From NCBI GenBank assembly GCA_045629845.1, contig JAZQRZ010000065.1:1-16372 (forward strand): a stretch of 16,372 nt of DNA. Reading direction: 5' to 3'. Position numbers and translations under genes: made by a program. The stretch is from UBA9715 sp045629845. GTDB taxonomy: Bacteria; Actinomycetota; Coriobacteriia; Coriobacteriales; Eggerthellaceae. The notes under the pieces are model-generated. The model was not told where the DNA came from, ran no database searches, and saw nothing but the letters and a program-made list of their open reading frames with translations. Positions 1 through 7,729 of this stretch are shown piece after piece. Numbering within the stretch: position 1 is the stretch's first letter; each line of letters starts with the position of its first letter.

Positions 1-99
1 GGTGGTGTACCCAGCCATGGATGCTGCGCTTCATTGTGCACCTCGTGGTGTTACCAATGCATTGGCCGCAGGTCTTCTGGGCATGTACCTGTTTTTAGC
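1..99 (+). repeat. Inverted repeat, left arm (perfect part)
   Basis: Bases 1-99 are the exact reverse complement of 328-426; position i pairs with 427 minus i. The arm may continue beyond the left edge. From 100 to 139 the match to 288-327 drops to 32 of 40 bases. Both arms are the 3' coding ends of convergent paralogs. Confidence 0.95.
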
Positions 100-139
100 T
101 ATGTTGTACTTCATCGACATTTCGTCGCTTCTGCAGTGA
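1..139 (+). CDS. C-terminal end of a CmpB-like (putative ABC-transporter type IV) membrane protein, 5' end outside window
   Basis: The reading frame starts at base 2 and is open for 45 codons to a TGA at 137-139. It is too short to be noticed alone. Its translation (VVYPAMDAAL...DISSLLQ) matches the last 45 residues of the opposite-strand protein at 288-1355 except for one Ile/Val change, so it is the tail of a second copy of that multi-spanning membrane protein. Residues about 20-40 form the last membrane helix. The two genes converge on a 148-bp spacer. Of the eight base differences between the tails, five are silent, one gives the Ile/Val change and two lie in the stop codon (TGA against TAG). 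That pattern indicates a functional gene under selection rather than a decayed fragment. Function can only be taken from the full-length partner. Confidence 0.85.
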   Translation, partial: VVYPAMDAALHCAPRGVTNALAAGLLGMYLFLAMLYFIDISSLLQ

Positions 140-207
140 AAGAAATGTTTGGAATAGGCTGAGAAGGCGAAGCGAGGTAAGGTAAAGCCAAAGGAGCCGA
201 GAAATCC

Positions 208-232
208 ACTTTTGCCTGGGCTTGGCAAAAGT
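208..232. terminator. Hairpin in the convergent spacer, possible bidirectional terminator
   Basis: A 9-bp perfect stem (ACTTTTGCC / GGCAAAAGT) encloses a 7-base loop between the two convergent membrane protein genes. The place suits a shared terminator. However, no T-run follows the stem on either strand, so it is not a classical intrinsic terminator. Confidence 0.35.
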
Positions 233-256
233 TAGTTCGAGGCGACGACGCGTCGA

Positions 257-272
257 GCGAAGCTTCCTTCGC
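257..272. terminator. Second small hairpin in the convergent spacer
   Basis: A 6-bp perfect stem (GCGAAG / CTTCGC) has a 4-base loop and is followed on the + strand by CCATCTTTCTG, which is only mildly T-rich. It sits 15 bp past the stop of the 355-aa gene. A palindrome CGACGCGTCG lies just beside it at 246-255. A role as terminator is possible but weakly supported. Confidence 0.3.
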
Positions 273-287
273 CCATCTTTCTGTTGA

Positions 288-1355
288 CTACTGCAGAAGC
301 GAGGAGATGTCGACGAAATACAGCATGGCTAAAAACAGGTACATGCCCAGAAGACCTGCGGCCAATGCATTGGTAACACCACGAGGTGCACAATGAAGCG
401 CAGCATCCATGGCTGGGTACACCACCCACACGATAAAGGTAGCTGCAATGCTGTACACCAACGAGTTTTGCAAACAAACCTGCCCCATAAAGTTGAAAGG
501 CATATCGCGATAATCCCACAGCTGATAATCTTGGTTGGCAATCATGCCCGTGATAAAGTCGATAGAAGTGCACACCAAAGCATTCAGCAGAAAGCTAAGT
601 AACAGTGCCAGCAGTATGCGATTACCTGTCTTCTTCAAAAGCCACTGAGCAGCGGGCTGCAAGATTAGCACGATTGCCACCAGCGCTGCCCCTTCGGCTG
701 TAAACGGGAAAAGCCACTGATCCCACAGCATGGCGTTGCTGGGGTCGTAGCCACCCATAAACACGCCCGCCAAAATAAGCTGGCAAAACAGGATTTCAGC
801 CCAATGACCCAGAAGCGAAAACACGACAAAGTAAATCATAAGGTCACGCCAGAATTCCCATTTGCGCACTCGCTCACGCAAGGGCTTATCCCAGCCGTGA
901 TGGTCAGGAGAGCCTGGCTGCATATCGGGTGGTCTGTTCAATACAAGCTTTGCTTGGGGCGCAAAGATTAAATAAGCCGCAACTACTACAGCGCCCACGT
1001 ATTCCAATATCATGAGCCCCGTTGTTGCTGTCTGTCCAACGTAGCTCGCCAGCGTGTCATACGCACCGAAAGCTGCATGATCAACTGCAGAAAGCAACGC
1101 GCAAGCAATCGCTGTAATTGCACCTATCCAGCGAGCAGTTTTGGCACGCTGAGACATAAGCCACAACGTTACTGAGCCACCTGCCATCAGGATTAAAACG
1201 CGAATCATACTGATGTCGTAATCAAACTGCACCGGAGCGCAAATAAAGCCAAACACAAGGGCAATAAGCATGGCAAGTACGAAGTATGCTTGACACAGGC
1301 GTAGACCAAGCGAGTGAGGGGTTTTTGCTGTATTACCCAGGCCCTGGGAACTCAT
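288..1355 (-). CDS. CmpB-like multi-spanning membrane protein (putative ABC-transporter type IV family)
   Basis: This 355-aa integral membrane protein has roughly eight to nine hydrophobic helices. The C-terminal half carries the pattern of the CmpB/putative ABC-transporter type IV family: a GHWAE segment near residues 183-187, then residues 263-303 with SIDFITG, WDYRD, FNFMGQVCL. In that family the equivalent stretch usually reads like E-x2-TG ... WDYS ... FN-x2-G-x-ICL. The N-terminal half (about 20-135) adds four helices, followed by a polar loop at 138-168 rich in Pro, Asp and Arg. Family function is poorly defined and the name does not prove transport. The ATG start has AGGG about 10 nt upstream. 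A near-identical C-terminus is encoded tail to tail at 1-139, so this is one of two local copies. Confidence 0.75.
   Translation of the reverse strand: MSSQGLGNTAKTPHSLGLRLCQAYFVLAMLIALVFGFICAPVQFDYDISMIRVLILMAGGSVTLWLMSQRAKTARWIGAITAIACALLSAVDHAAFGAYDTLASYVGQTATTGLMILEYVGAVVVAAYLIFAPQAKLVLNRPPDMQPGSPDHHGWDKPLRERVRKWEFWRDLMIYFVVFSLLGHWAEILFCQLILAGVFMGGYDPSNAMLWDQWLFPFTAEGAALVAIVLILQPAAQWLLKKTGNRILLALLLSFLLNALVCTSIDFITGMIANQDYQLWDYRDMPFNFMGQVCLQNSLVYSIAATFIVWVVYPAMDAALHCAPRGVTNALAAGLLGMYLFLAMLYFVDISSLLQ
328..426 (-). repeat. Inverted repeat, right arm (perfect part)
   Basis: This is the reverse complement of 1-99 without a mismatch, lying inside the 3' end of the 355-aa membrane protein gene. 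The extent beyond 426 cannot be tested because the partner arm runs off the window. Confidence 0.95.
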
Positions 1356-1598
1356 ACGCCACCAACCCTATCGTCTTGAAGCGAATAAACTTAGCTTCAG
1401 GCTTATACTTATGCTTGTCAAGTCACACTTAGCCATCGATTGTAGGCCGTAACCTATCAAGAAAGCTATAAACACTTTTCATGCGTGCAGCGCTTTATCA
1501 AACACTATTGATTACAATACAACACAAGGCGATAAGCAGGTGTTACGTAGCCATCGAAACGCGTACGGACGCGTTTCTTGAAATGGGAAAGGCGCGTT
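1356..1598. other. Divergent intergenic region
   Basis: This 243-bp gap separates the divergent 355-aa and 177-aa genes and should hold both promoters. On the - strand a TTGACA lies at 1421-1416, but I see no well-spaced -10. An inverted repeat TGAAGC / GCTTCA spans 1377-1399. On the + strand TACAAT at 1514-1519 could be a -10 without a clear -35. A strong hairpin at 1556-1577 is listed separately. Its short open frames lack ribosome sites. Confidence 0.4.
1556..1577 (+). promoter_or_regulatory. Strong 9-bp inverted repeat in the leader of the 177-aa gene
   Basis: GAAACGCGT and ACGCGTTTC form a perfect 9-bp stem with a 4-base loop (ACGG). It ends 21 nt before the ATG at 1599 and just before the AAAGG ribosome site. 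It could be a repressor operator or an RNA hairpin in the leader that affects translation or stability. The sequence does not decide between these. Confidence 0.5.
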
Positions 1599-2132
1599 AT
1601 GACAGACGACATTGCCAACAACATCGAACGTGGTGACGAAATCTTGCACGACAAAGTGGAAGATTTCAAAGAGAAACACCCCTTCTTCTTGGTTGACCTT
1701 GACTATGCTTTGTTCTTGCATGCACTTGAACGCGTTAACGATAATTCGCCTGTAAAAATCGCACGCAATGCCCTGAACGAAAAGCGCGAGTGGATTTCAG
1801 GCACAACGGTCTATAACGTCGGAAAGGTCTTCCTAAGCGATGACCATTGTCTTGTTTTCGTTCTTAGTCACAGCGATAACGTCATGACGGTCGCTCAACT
1901 TCTTGAAACGCTCTTCGAATTAAACAAGCGCATCGTGCTTGATAACTTCCCCCTAATGATTCAGGTAAACGAAGAAACGCGTATCGAGGCAACTGATTTA
2001 TACGCACACTCGCTTGTCACCAGCATGTGGGCTGGTCTTCCCCTTGATGTTGTTCTTTGCTTTACGCAAGAACAGCCCAAGAAAAATCACTCGTCAGAGA
2101 CGAACGAAGGCACTCAGGAAAAAGACGAATAA
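1599..2132 (+). CDS. Conserved-looking acidic protein of unknown function (177 aa)
   Basis: I do not recognise this protein. It is soluble-looking, with no signal peptide or membrane helix. The first 35 residues are charged and probably helical. The middle has alternating hydrophobic strands and helices (for example VVYNVGKVFLS and LVFVLSHSDNV in frame), suggesting a small mixed alpha/beta fold. The last about 20 residues are a hydrophilic tail rich in Glu, Lys and Ser. I chose ATG 1599 because AAAGG sits 6 nt upstream; a longer TTG-start reading from 1578 would begin inside the leader right after the hairpin. The gene converges on the phosphatase gene with only 12 bp between stop codons and no obvious terminator. 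Confidence 0.7.
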   Translation: MTDDIANNIERGDEILHDKVEDFKEKHPFFLVDLDYALFLHALERVNDNSPVKIARNALNEKREWISGTTVYNVGKVFLSDDHCLVFVLSHSDNVMTVAQLLETLFELNKRIVLDNFPLMIQVNEETRIEATDLYAHSLVTSMWAGLPLDVVLCFTQEQPKKNHSSETNEGTQEKDE

Positions 2133-2144
2133 GCCTTCTTTGGT

Positions 2145-3317
2145 TTAACCCTGCAGTCTGGCAACAAGAGCATCAATCTGTTCGGACGTCATGCCGCCAT
2201 ACATAAGATATTGTCTTGCTGGCTCGACGTAATCAATCGAACGTAAATCAGCGTTCTTATCAACGCCCGCAAGGAACGAAAGCATGCCGTTCAAATACAA
2301 CCCCGAAATTGCCTGATACTTGTCGGGGTCACTTTCCTTCGTAATTCCGTAATAATTCGCATAGGTTGCCATGTAATCAGCTTGCATCTCATCAAAGGTT
2401 GCACCTGTCAGCGCTTCCAGCAAAATGCAAACAAACCCCGTGCGATCCTTGCCTTCGATGCAATGGATTAGGTACGGACCATCATGCTGTGACATTTCAA
2501 CCAGACCGGCTGCTAATTTCGCTGCATAATCCTGAGACGGATAACTTGCCGACAAATCAAGCAGACCCACAAGCCCCGCAGCGCGCAAGTCCTTGAAATA
2601 TGAAACGTCTACGCCTTGCTGTTCTGAATCAGCAATATACGCATCAGCTTCTTTATCACTGTCAGACAAGTTAAGCACATAAGCAATGTTGAGCTGCTTC
2701 ATTAAGCTTTCTACATAGGGAGCACGCCCATATTCGTTGTCGATAGGAGAAGCTGAACGATATGCAATAGTCGGAAGCAGCTTTCCACCAGATAACGCAC
2801 GGAAATTGGCAAATACTTCATCGCTTGCATAATCACTGCGATTATTAGTGTAAACAATATCGAATGCTTCCTGTTCGGCTAAATAAGTACCCTTTTCAGC
2901 AAGTGTGATAGTAGCAGTGTCGCCTTCCTGTACACCTGCTTCATCCCATAACTTACCGTAGTTAATAGCTATAGCAATGTGAGGGTAGCCTGGATACCCC
3001 ACGACCAACGGGTCGCCTACATTAACGTAATAGCCATTGTGATATGGAATCTGTTTTAGCTGATAGCCATTAGAAAACGACACATCAACGCTATCGCCGT
3101 ATTCAAATCCGACTGCATTGAATTCATCGATGGTCATGTCAATGTATATGCTGCCGAAATTTGTATCCTTTATTATCGGGCAATCAACAACAGCTATCGT
3201 TGCTGCCTGCGAGCTTTGCGAGCTCGATGAACTAGACGAACTTTGTTGTGAAGATGTACAAGCAAACAACGCGATAGACATAAGAGCCGCTACCAACAAT
3301 GCGATGATTCTTTTCAC
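2145..3317 (-). CDS. Lipoprotein tyrosine-protein phosphatase (Tyr_phosphatase_3-like)
   Basis: This 390-aa protein is predicted to sit on the outer face of the membrane. The N-terminus is a lipoprotein signal: Lys-Arg, a hydrophobic run, then the lipobox LFAC with Cys20 as the modified residue. A Ser/Gln-rich linker follows at about 21-38. Residues about 40-150 form a beta-rich domain I cannot assign firmly. The C-terminal catalytic part has IAYRSASP near 184 and the cysteine-phosphatase loop HCIEGKDRTG, with His285, Cys286 and Arg292 matching HCx5R. This is the arrangement of bacterial Tyr_phosphatase_3 enzymes, which act on phosphotyrosine or phosphoinositides; the substrate here is unknown. 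The start is GTG at 3317, preceded by AAGGG 7 nt upstream and followed directly by the signal peptide. The longer TTG reading at 3341 would add non-signal residues. Confidence 0.85.
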   Translation of the reverse strand: MKRIIALLVAALMSIALFACTSSQQSSSSSSSSQSSQAATIAVVDCPIIKDTNFGSIYIDMTIDEFNAVGFEYGDSVDVSFSNGYQLKQIPYHNGYYVNVGDPLVVGYPGYPHIAIAINYGKLWDEAGVQEGDTATITLAEKGTYLAEQEAFDIVYTNNRSDYASDEVFANFRALSGGKLLPTIAYRSASPIDNEYGRAPYVESLMKQLNIAYVLNLSDSDKEADAYIADSEQQGVDVSYFKDLRAAGLVGLLDLSASYPSQDYAAKLAAGLVEMSQHDGPYLIHCIEGKDRTGFVCILLEALTGATFDEMQADYMATYANYYGITKESDPDKYQAISGLYLNGMLSFLAGVDKNADLRSIDYVEPARQYLMYGGMTSEQIDALVARLQG

Positions 3318-3498
3318 GGTGCCACCCTTCCCTAAAGGCAAGCTTCAGCCATCTAATCATAGTTGCTCAGCAAACTTGTCGCTTCTTATTCAAAACGATT
3401 CTTTACCTATAGTATCGTTTATCATGCAGAAACAATCAGAGCGCCGAAAGAAATACCGCGATGACGGCAACGATTGCACTTGCTTTAGGGGGTATCGC
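3318..3498. other. Divergent intergenic region with a weak promoter candidate
   Basis: This 181-bp gap lies between the phosphatase gene and the 332-aa gene. On the + strand TATAGT (3408-3413) with TTATTC 16 bp upstream (3386-3391) is a weak sigma-70-like match pointing to the 332-aa gene. No convincing - strand promoter or small gene was seen. Confidence 0.3.
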
Positions 3499-4497
3499 AT
3501 GAGTGACCGAGCAATGCTCTACAGCATTATTTATGCGCTTGTGGCGCTCGATGGACGCGCGGAGACATTGTTCGGCGATGGCGCATCTCTTGCTTATGAA
3601 GCTTTCACACGTAGTGGAATGGGAAAAAAGTTTCCAGAGCTTTGGTTTGAATTACCTCTTTTGGGAAGGCCCTGGTTTGATCTGCATGTGCTTGTTGCTC
3701 AGGGAGATTTTGAACCTGGCACTACTTTTACCCCTGAAACCAGCGGAAACAATCCCGAAGCTTTCGCTTGGTTTGCCAACCAAAAGAACTATGTTAGACA
3801 GCTTGCACTAAGCTGGGACGTAAGTTCGGGCGACATCGAACAACCCGCTGTGCAACTTCTTCTGCGCACCAACAGCGCGCAAACTACCTGCGGTTTTCTT
3901 TCTGCAGTAGGCAGAGACGATGCGACCGATTCGTATCGGGCGTTTCTTAAGAAGCTACCACCAGACTGGTTTGCGTGTTACACCGGCGTGTTTCCACGAC
4001 GCACAGTACCGTTTCTACGTATTGAATGCACCATTAATCGCAGCATTCAAGACGCCTATGCTAAAGACATCAGCATACTTGAAAAGCACCTACGCCAAGT
4101 TGGCCTTACTAACCTTGACGGCACCATACTTCCCTGGTGTCACGTTCTTGCCAAATCAAGCTTCGACCTTGAATTCCAATTCGATGTCGATCCCACTGGT
4201 TGCGCTTCCACCACGTTTAGCGCAAGCGTTCGCTTTCAAGCGCCCATTGAAGAAAGCGCCACTAAGTCGTTTGATCCTTATGGTGAAGCAGGCAAGCTAA
4301 TGAAGCGCATCGAACAATGGGGGCTTGCTGACGACCGCTGGCAATTATTATCAGATACTATTGTTTCTCAGAAAGTCACCCGCAAAGGCAAATCGTCTTC
4401 TCTGTATTGCTACCCTGCCTTCATTAAGCTGCGCTGGAAAAACGGCGAACCCCTTGATGCAAAGACTTATCTTATTGCAGGCGCGCAAGAAGACTAA
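3499..4497 (+). CDS. Protein of unknown family, paralog of the 346-aa protein encoded opposite (332 aa)
   Basis: I do not recognise this family. It is a soluble-looking protein of 332 aa with no signal peptide or membrane helix. It is clearly related to the 346-aa product on the other strand. Shared stretches in the same order are LFGD near 25, KFP...E-x-PLLGRP near 50-60, WFA, CGF, a G-x-F-x-R segment, a stretch like FQFDVDP, EQWGLADDRW near 275-285, and K-x-RW near the end. The frame is open much further upstream to 3118, but that part overlaps the phosphatase gene antisense. ATG 3499 has AGGGGG 6 nt upstream, and from there the N-terminus aligns with the paralog. The gene converges on and overlaps the paralog by 4 bp. 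Confidence 0.8.
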   Translation: MSDRAMLYSIIYALVALDGRAETLFGDGASLAYEAFTRSGMGKKFPELWFELPLLGRPWFDLHVLVAQGDFEPGTTFTPETSGNNPEAFAWFANQKNYVRQLALSWDVSSGDIEQPAVQLLLRTNSAQTTCGFLSAVGRDDATDSYRAFLKKLPPDWFACYTGVFPRRTVPFLRIECTINRSIQDAYAKDISILEKHLRQVGLTNLDGTILPWCHVLAKSSFDLEFQFDVDPTGCASTTFSASVRFQAPIEESATKSFDPYGEAGKLMKRIEQWGLADDRWQLLSDTIVSQKVTRKGKSSSLYCYPAFIKLRWKNGEPLDAKTYLIAGAQED

Positions 4498-5534
4498 AAA
4501 GATTTCTCTTCTTTCCGTTCTAGAACGCCTGCACTTCCAAGGTAATAAAGCTTCGATGGTTGTAGAACACCTGCGTTCCAACGAGCCTTCACCCACTGAG
4601 GCATAAGGGTAAAAGCAAAGCGATCTATGCGGCCGTCATCCATTTCAACAGGAAGCGAACGAGCAAACGCTGCCTGCGCACCAAGATGCCAGCGACTATC
4701 GGCAATACCCCATTGCTCAAGAAGTCGCATAACACTTGACGCAGGCCCATCCGTAAACGAAGCAATCACTGCTTCTGGCTGTTCGATACCGAATTGTGCG
4801 TCGATAGCGAATATAGGACCAAGCGTGCCATCAGGAGCAATATCAAATTGGAAATCAACCCCTGAAGGCGCAGTAGCCAACAATGTGGAAGCCTGCTTAA
4901 GCGTGGTATCGGTATACGCCGTATAACCTATAGTATCGAACGCCGCAGCAAGACGCTTTGTATCACGAGCGCACGCCTGTTTCTCATCTTCAGCCAAGTA
5001 GCCACATACACGCAATGGCGACCCTGGCCTACCTCGAAACATCCCGAAGAACGACAAATCCCAACCTTCAGGCATTCGTTCATTCTGAGATAAATACAAG
5101 CTTGCCGCCTGCTCTTCCCCTATTGCCTTGCAAAACGGAATAACCAAATGGGTTTGATTGCGGGGCTGAAAATGAACAGCCGCACGCGGAAGCGATGCGT
5201 CCTTTACATCAATCTCGAAACCGCAACAGGTTTGAGGATAATCCGAACAAATACTGGCAAACCAATCAAGCATAGGTTCGGCACCTTCTGCGGCAGCAGA
5301 TTCGACACGCGTTCCAATCTTTAAATCGGAATACAGCACCGTTACGTCAAGAAACGGATTGCCAATAAGAGGAAACTCTAAATAGACATTGGGGAATTTT
5401 TCACCCACCATGAAGGGTCGAAGTTCACGCCGAGCACGAGCCAAACTATCTCCGAACAAGACGGGGCCGCGACCCTCGTCAGCAGCCTGCAGTACAAGCA
5501 CCTCGAACGAATCTGCATACGATGGTGCTTTCAT
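4494..5534 (-). CDS. Protein of unknown family, last gene of the exporter operon (346 aa)
   Basis: The family is unknown to me. The product is 346 aa, soluble-looking, without signal or membrane helices, so probably cytoplasmic. It shares its whole length pattern with the 332-aa product: LFGD near 27, EKFP and LEFPLIGNP near 45-58, DWFA, CCGFE, F-G-MFRGR, a DFQFDIAPDG stretch near 225, LEQWGIADSRW near 275, and VKARW near 325. The start ATG lies 2 nt after the stop of the second ABC transporter, with GGAGG 7 nt upstream, so it belongs to that transcript. The tight link to an NHLM-type exporter suggests a role in the peptide pathway (modification, immunity or regulation), but nothing in the sequence decides which. 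Confidence 0.8.
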   Translation of the reverse strand: MKAPSYADSFEVLVLQAADEGRGPVLFGDSLARARRELRPFMVGEKFPNVYLEFPLIGNPFLDVTVLYSDLKIGTRVESAAAEGAEPMLDWFASICSDYPQTCCGFEIDVKDASLPRAAVHFQPRNQTHLVIPFCKAIGEEQAASLYLSQNERMPEGWDLSFFGMFRGRPGSPLRVCGYLAEDEKQACARDTKRLAAAFDTIGYTAYTDTTLKQASTLLATAPSGVDFQFDIAPDGTLGPIFAIDAQFGIEQPEAVIASFTDGPASSVMRLLEQWGIADSRWHLGAQAAFARSLPVEMDDGRIDRFAFTLMPQWVKARWNAGVLQPSKLYYLGSAGVLERKEEKSF

Positions 5535-5536
5535 GG

Positions 5537-7729
5537 CTATGCCTCCGTATCAAGCCTCTGACGCTCGACTAGTTCTGCGAAAAGCCCGCCCTTCGCAATA
5601 AGCTCTTCGTAAGTTCCCTCTTCAGCAATGCAGCCATTATCGACAACCATAATACGGTCGCAATGGCGCACCGTTGAAAGCCTATGAGCAACAACAATAC
5701 GCGTACATTTCAATTGATCAAGTGAATCACTGACATGCTTTTGCGTCTTGTTATCAAGCGCGCTTGTTGCCTCGTCAAGCAGAAGAATTTTGCGATGACC
5801 GCACACTGCACGCGCAATCATAAGGCGCTGACGCTGACCACCAGACACGCCACCACTGCCTTCACTAATGATGGTTTGCATGCCCATTGGCATCTTACGG
5901 ATATCATCGGCGATGCCAGCAATTTCAGCCGCTTCCCAGGCATCATCAAGCGTTGCCAACGGTGCAGAGATAGTAATATTACTCGCAATATCACCCATAA
6001 AGAGCCTGCCGTCTTGCATGACTGAACCAATGTGTCGACGCAACGAACGACGGTCTATCTTTTGCAAATCATGCGTTCCGTAGAAAATAGCACCATGTTC
6101 AGGTTCTTCAAAACCTAAAAGCAGGCGCATGATAGTCGACTTGCCACAACCGCTTTTACCCACGAAGGCAACATATTCACCAGGACGAACCGTGAACGAC
6201 AAATTATGAAATACGTAGGGGCTGTCTTCGTTGTAGCGGAACGAAACCCCAGAAACTTCAACCCCACCACTAAGGTGATCGATACTGGGCTTTTCATCAG
6301 ATGTTTCTGGTTCTGATTCAAGGATAGGAGCTATCATTTCCAGCATTGGATTAATCTGTGCAACCTGACCGGCCATGTTGGCAAGTTCTATTAAAGCTGC
6401 CGTAGACTGACCAAATGCCACGTTAAAAGCCATGTAATCTGCTACTGATACCTGAGAGCTACCGGCCAAATAGTAGATAACAATGGTACCGACTAAGCTT
6501 ACGACGCCTACAAGCGCAGGAAGAGCACGCAGTATAGCTGGGCGGTTGTAAGCAACACGCGCATATGTTGCATAGCCATTCGCCCATTTTGCGAAAGCAC
6601 GATCTTCAGCACCTGCAAGCTTAATCTTTTGGATGCCATTTAAAAGTGCTGTAACCGTACCAGACAGCTTTGCATTTTCTTCCATGGTTTCGCGCTCGTA
6701 GCGCATAGCGACCATTGTCACAGCTATTGTTAGCGTCGCTTGCACAACAATTATGAGCAACGAAGGCAACACGAGTATTGGTACATACATACCAATCTGG
6801 AAAATATAAACAAGCGATAAGATGGCCGTTAGGCCTGCGCCGAGCATAATCGTGGTAAGAATCTGCGCAAGCTGAGTAACATTTGACACACGAAGAGCCA
6901 GGTTACCTGATGCATATTGCTTGAAAAACGATGTAGGCAACATGAGTAATCGGGCAAACGTTGCAGCTTCAGTTGCAACGTTAAGCTTCAAAGAAACGCT
7001 TGCCATGACAAGATTGCGACACACGCCAATAAGCGCGCTTGAAACCATTACACCCAAAAGCAGCGCGCCGATAGGCAAGATAAGACCAGCCTGTCCCGAT
7101 GGAACAACAGTGCCAAACGCAATTTGATTTGCTTGCGCAGGAAGCAAGCCGATTATCGTAGCAGCAAGTGCTGCTACAAATACGCGCAAATAATCGCTGC
7201 GATTAAACACCTGAAGAATAAAGGCCACTAAGTCGCGAACCTTCAAAGGCCTTGCTGGTAATGGCTTATAAAAGAAAACTGCATCTTCATCAATATGAGC
7301 TGCAACAGCTGCGTTAATTCCTACTTTTCGCCCACTAGATGGGTCAAGATAGCAATAGCCACGTGTGCCGCGCGGCAGGAGAGCTATGGGCTCGCCAGTA
7401 TCAAAACGCCCTAGAAGCGCGCCAAATGCCTGCTTATACCACCCAGGTTCAAGCCGCACCTTACGATGCATAGTGCCTGATGGGCGGCAAAGCCATTCGA
7501 TACGTTCGCCAACATCGGTAACACTAGCTGGAACATCCCCTACTTCAACACCGTTATACTTCAGGCATGTTTTAACCGCACCATCAGCTTGCTCAAGATC
7601 GTCAATCGTAAAACGAGGAGCTTGATTGGGACTGCTAACACTGCCTGCAAGCTTGGCATATGCCCGCTCGGTAAGCTCGGCATCAAGTCGTGCACGCGTT
7701 TCGATTTGTGATTCGAACCAGTTAGTCAT
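5537..7729 (-). CDS. NHLM-type bacteriocin system ABC transporter, ATP-binding subunit without peptidase
   Basis: This 730-aa protein is one half of a two-ABC exporter for ribosomal peptides (TIGR03797-like). The N-terminus MTNWFESQIETR matches the typical start of the family. It is followed by a soluble domain of about 165 residues that is not a C39 peptidase (no Q...C-G-x-A-C). Transmembrane helices lie at about 181-423. The ATPase domain shows Walker A GKSGCGKST (524-532), Q-loop Gln572, signature VSGGQ (628-632), Walker B ILLLDE (648-653) and His682, so it looks catalytically complete. ATG 7729 is chosen for this family fit and a GGAG 10 nt upstream. ATG codons at 7756 and 7747 would only add residues read from within the upstream gene. 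Its first 8 nt overlap the end of the peptidase gene, indicating coupled translation. Confidence 0.92.
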   Translation of the reverse strand: MTNWFESQIETRARLDAELTERAYAKLAGSVSSPNQAPRFTIDDLEQADGAVKTCLKYNGVEVGDVPASVTDVGERIEWLCRPSGTMHRKVRLEPGWYKQAFGALLGRFDTGEPIALLPRGTRGYCYLDPSSGRKVGINAAVAAHIDEDAVFFYKPLPARPLKVRDLVAFILQVFNRSDYLRVFVAALAATIIGLLPAQANQIAFGTVVPSGQAGLILPIGALLLGVMVSSALIGVCRNLVMASVSLKLNVATEAATFARLLMLPTSFFKQYASGNLALRVSNVTQLAQILTTIMLGAGLTAILSLVYIFQIGMYVPILVLPSLLIIVVQATLTIAVTMVAMRYERETMEENAKLSGTVTALLNGIQKIKLAGAEDRAFAKWANGYATYARVAYNRPAILRALPALVGVVSLVGTIVIYYLAGSSQVSVADYMAFNVAFGQSTAALIELANMAGQVAQINPMLEMIAPILESEPETSDEKPSIDHLSGGVEVSGVSFRYNEDSPYVFHNLSFTVRPGEYVAFVGKSGCGKSTIMRLLLGFEEPEHGAIFYGTHDLQKIDRRSLRRHIGSVMQDGRLFMGDIASNITISAPLATLDDAWEAAEIAGIADDIRKMPMGMQTIISEGSGGVSGGQRQRLMIARAVCGHRKILLLDEATSALDNKTQKHVSDSLDQLKCTRIVVAHRLSTVRHCDRIMVVDNGCIAEEGTYEELIAKGGLFAELVERQRLDTEA

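Noticed and set aside
232..573. 113-aa - strand open frame across the convergent spacer
   Set aside because: It is a shadow of the 355-aa membrane protein in another frame, running into the spacer with no coding signal of its own.
1377..1399. TGAAGC / GCTTCA inverted repeat upstream of the 355-aa gene as an operator
   Set aside because: It is only a 6-bp match with an 11-base gap, easily found by chance, and no promoter could be placed around it.
1481..1636. Open frame of about 50 codons starting at ATG 1481 that might be a small peptide
   Set aside because: It has no ribosome site, runs through the 9-bp hairpin and into the start of the 177-aa gene, and shows no leader or double-Gly motif.
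3118..3498. Upstream extension of the 332-aa gene giving a 459-aa product
   Set aside because: It lies antisense to the phosphatase signal peptide and linker, has no ribosome site, and is low-complexity. The strong AGGGGG and the alignment with the paralog fix the start at 3499.
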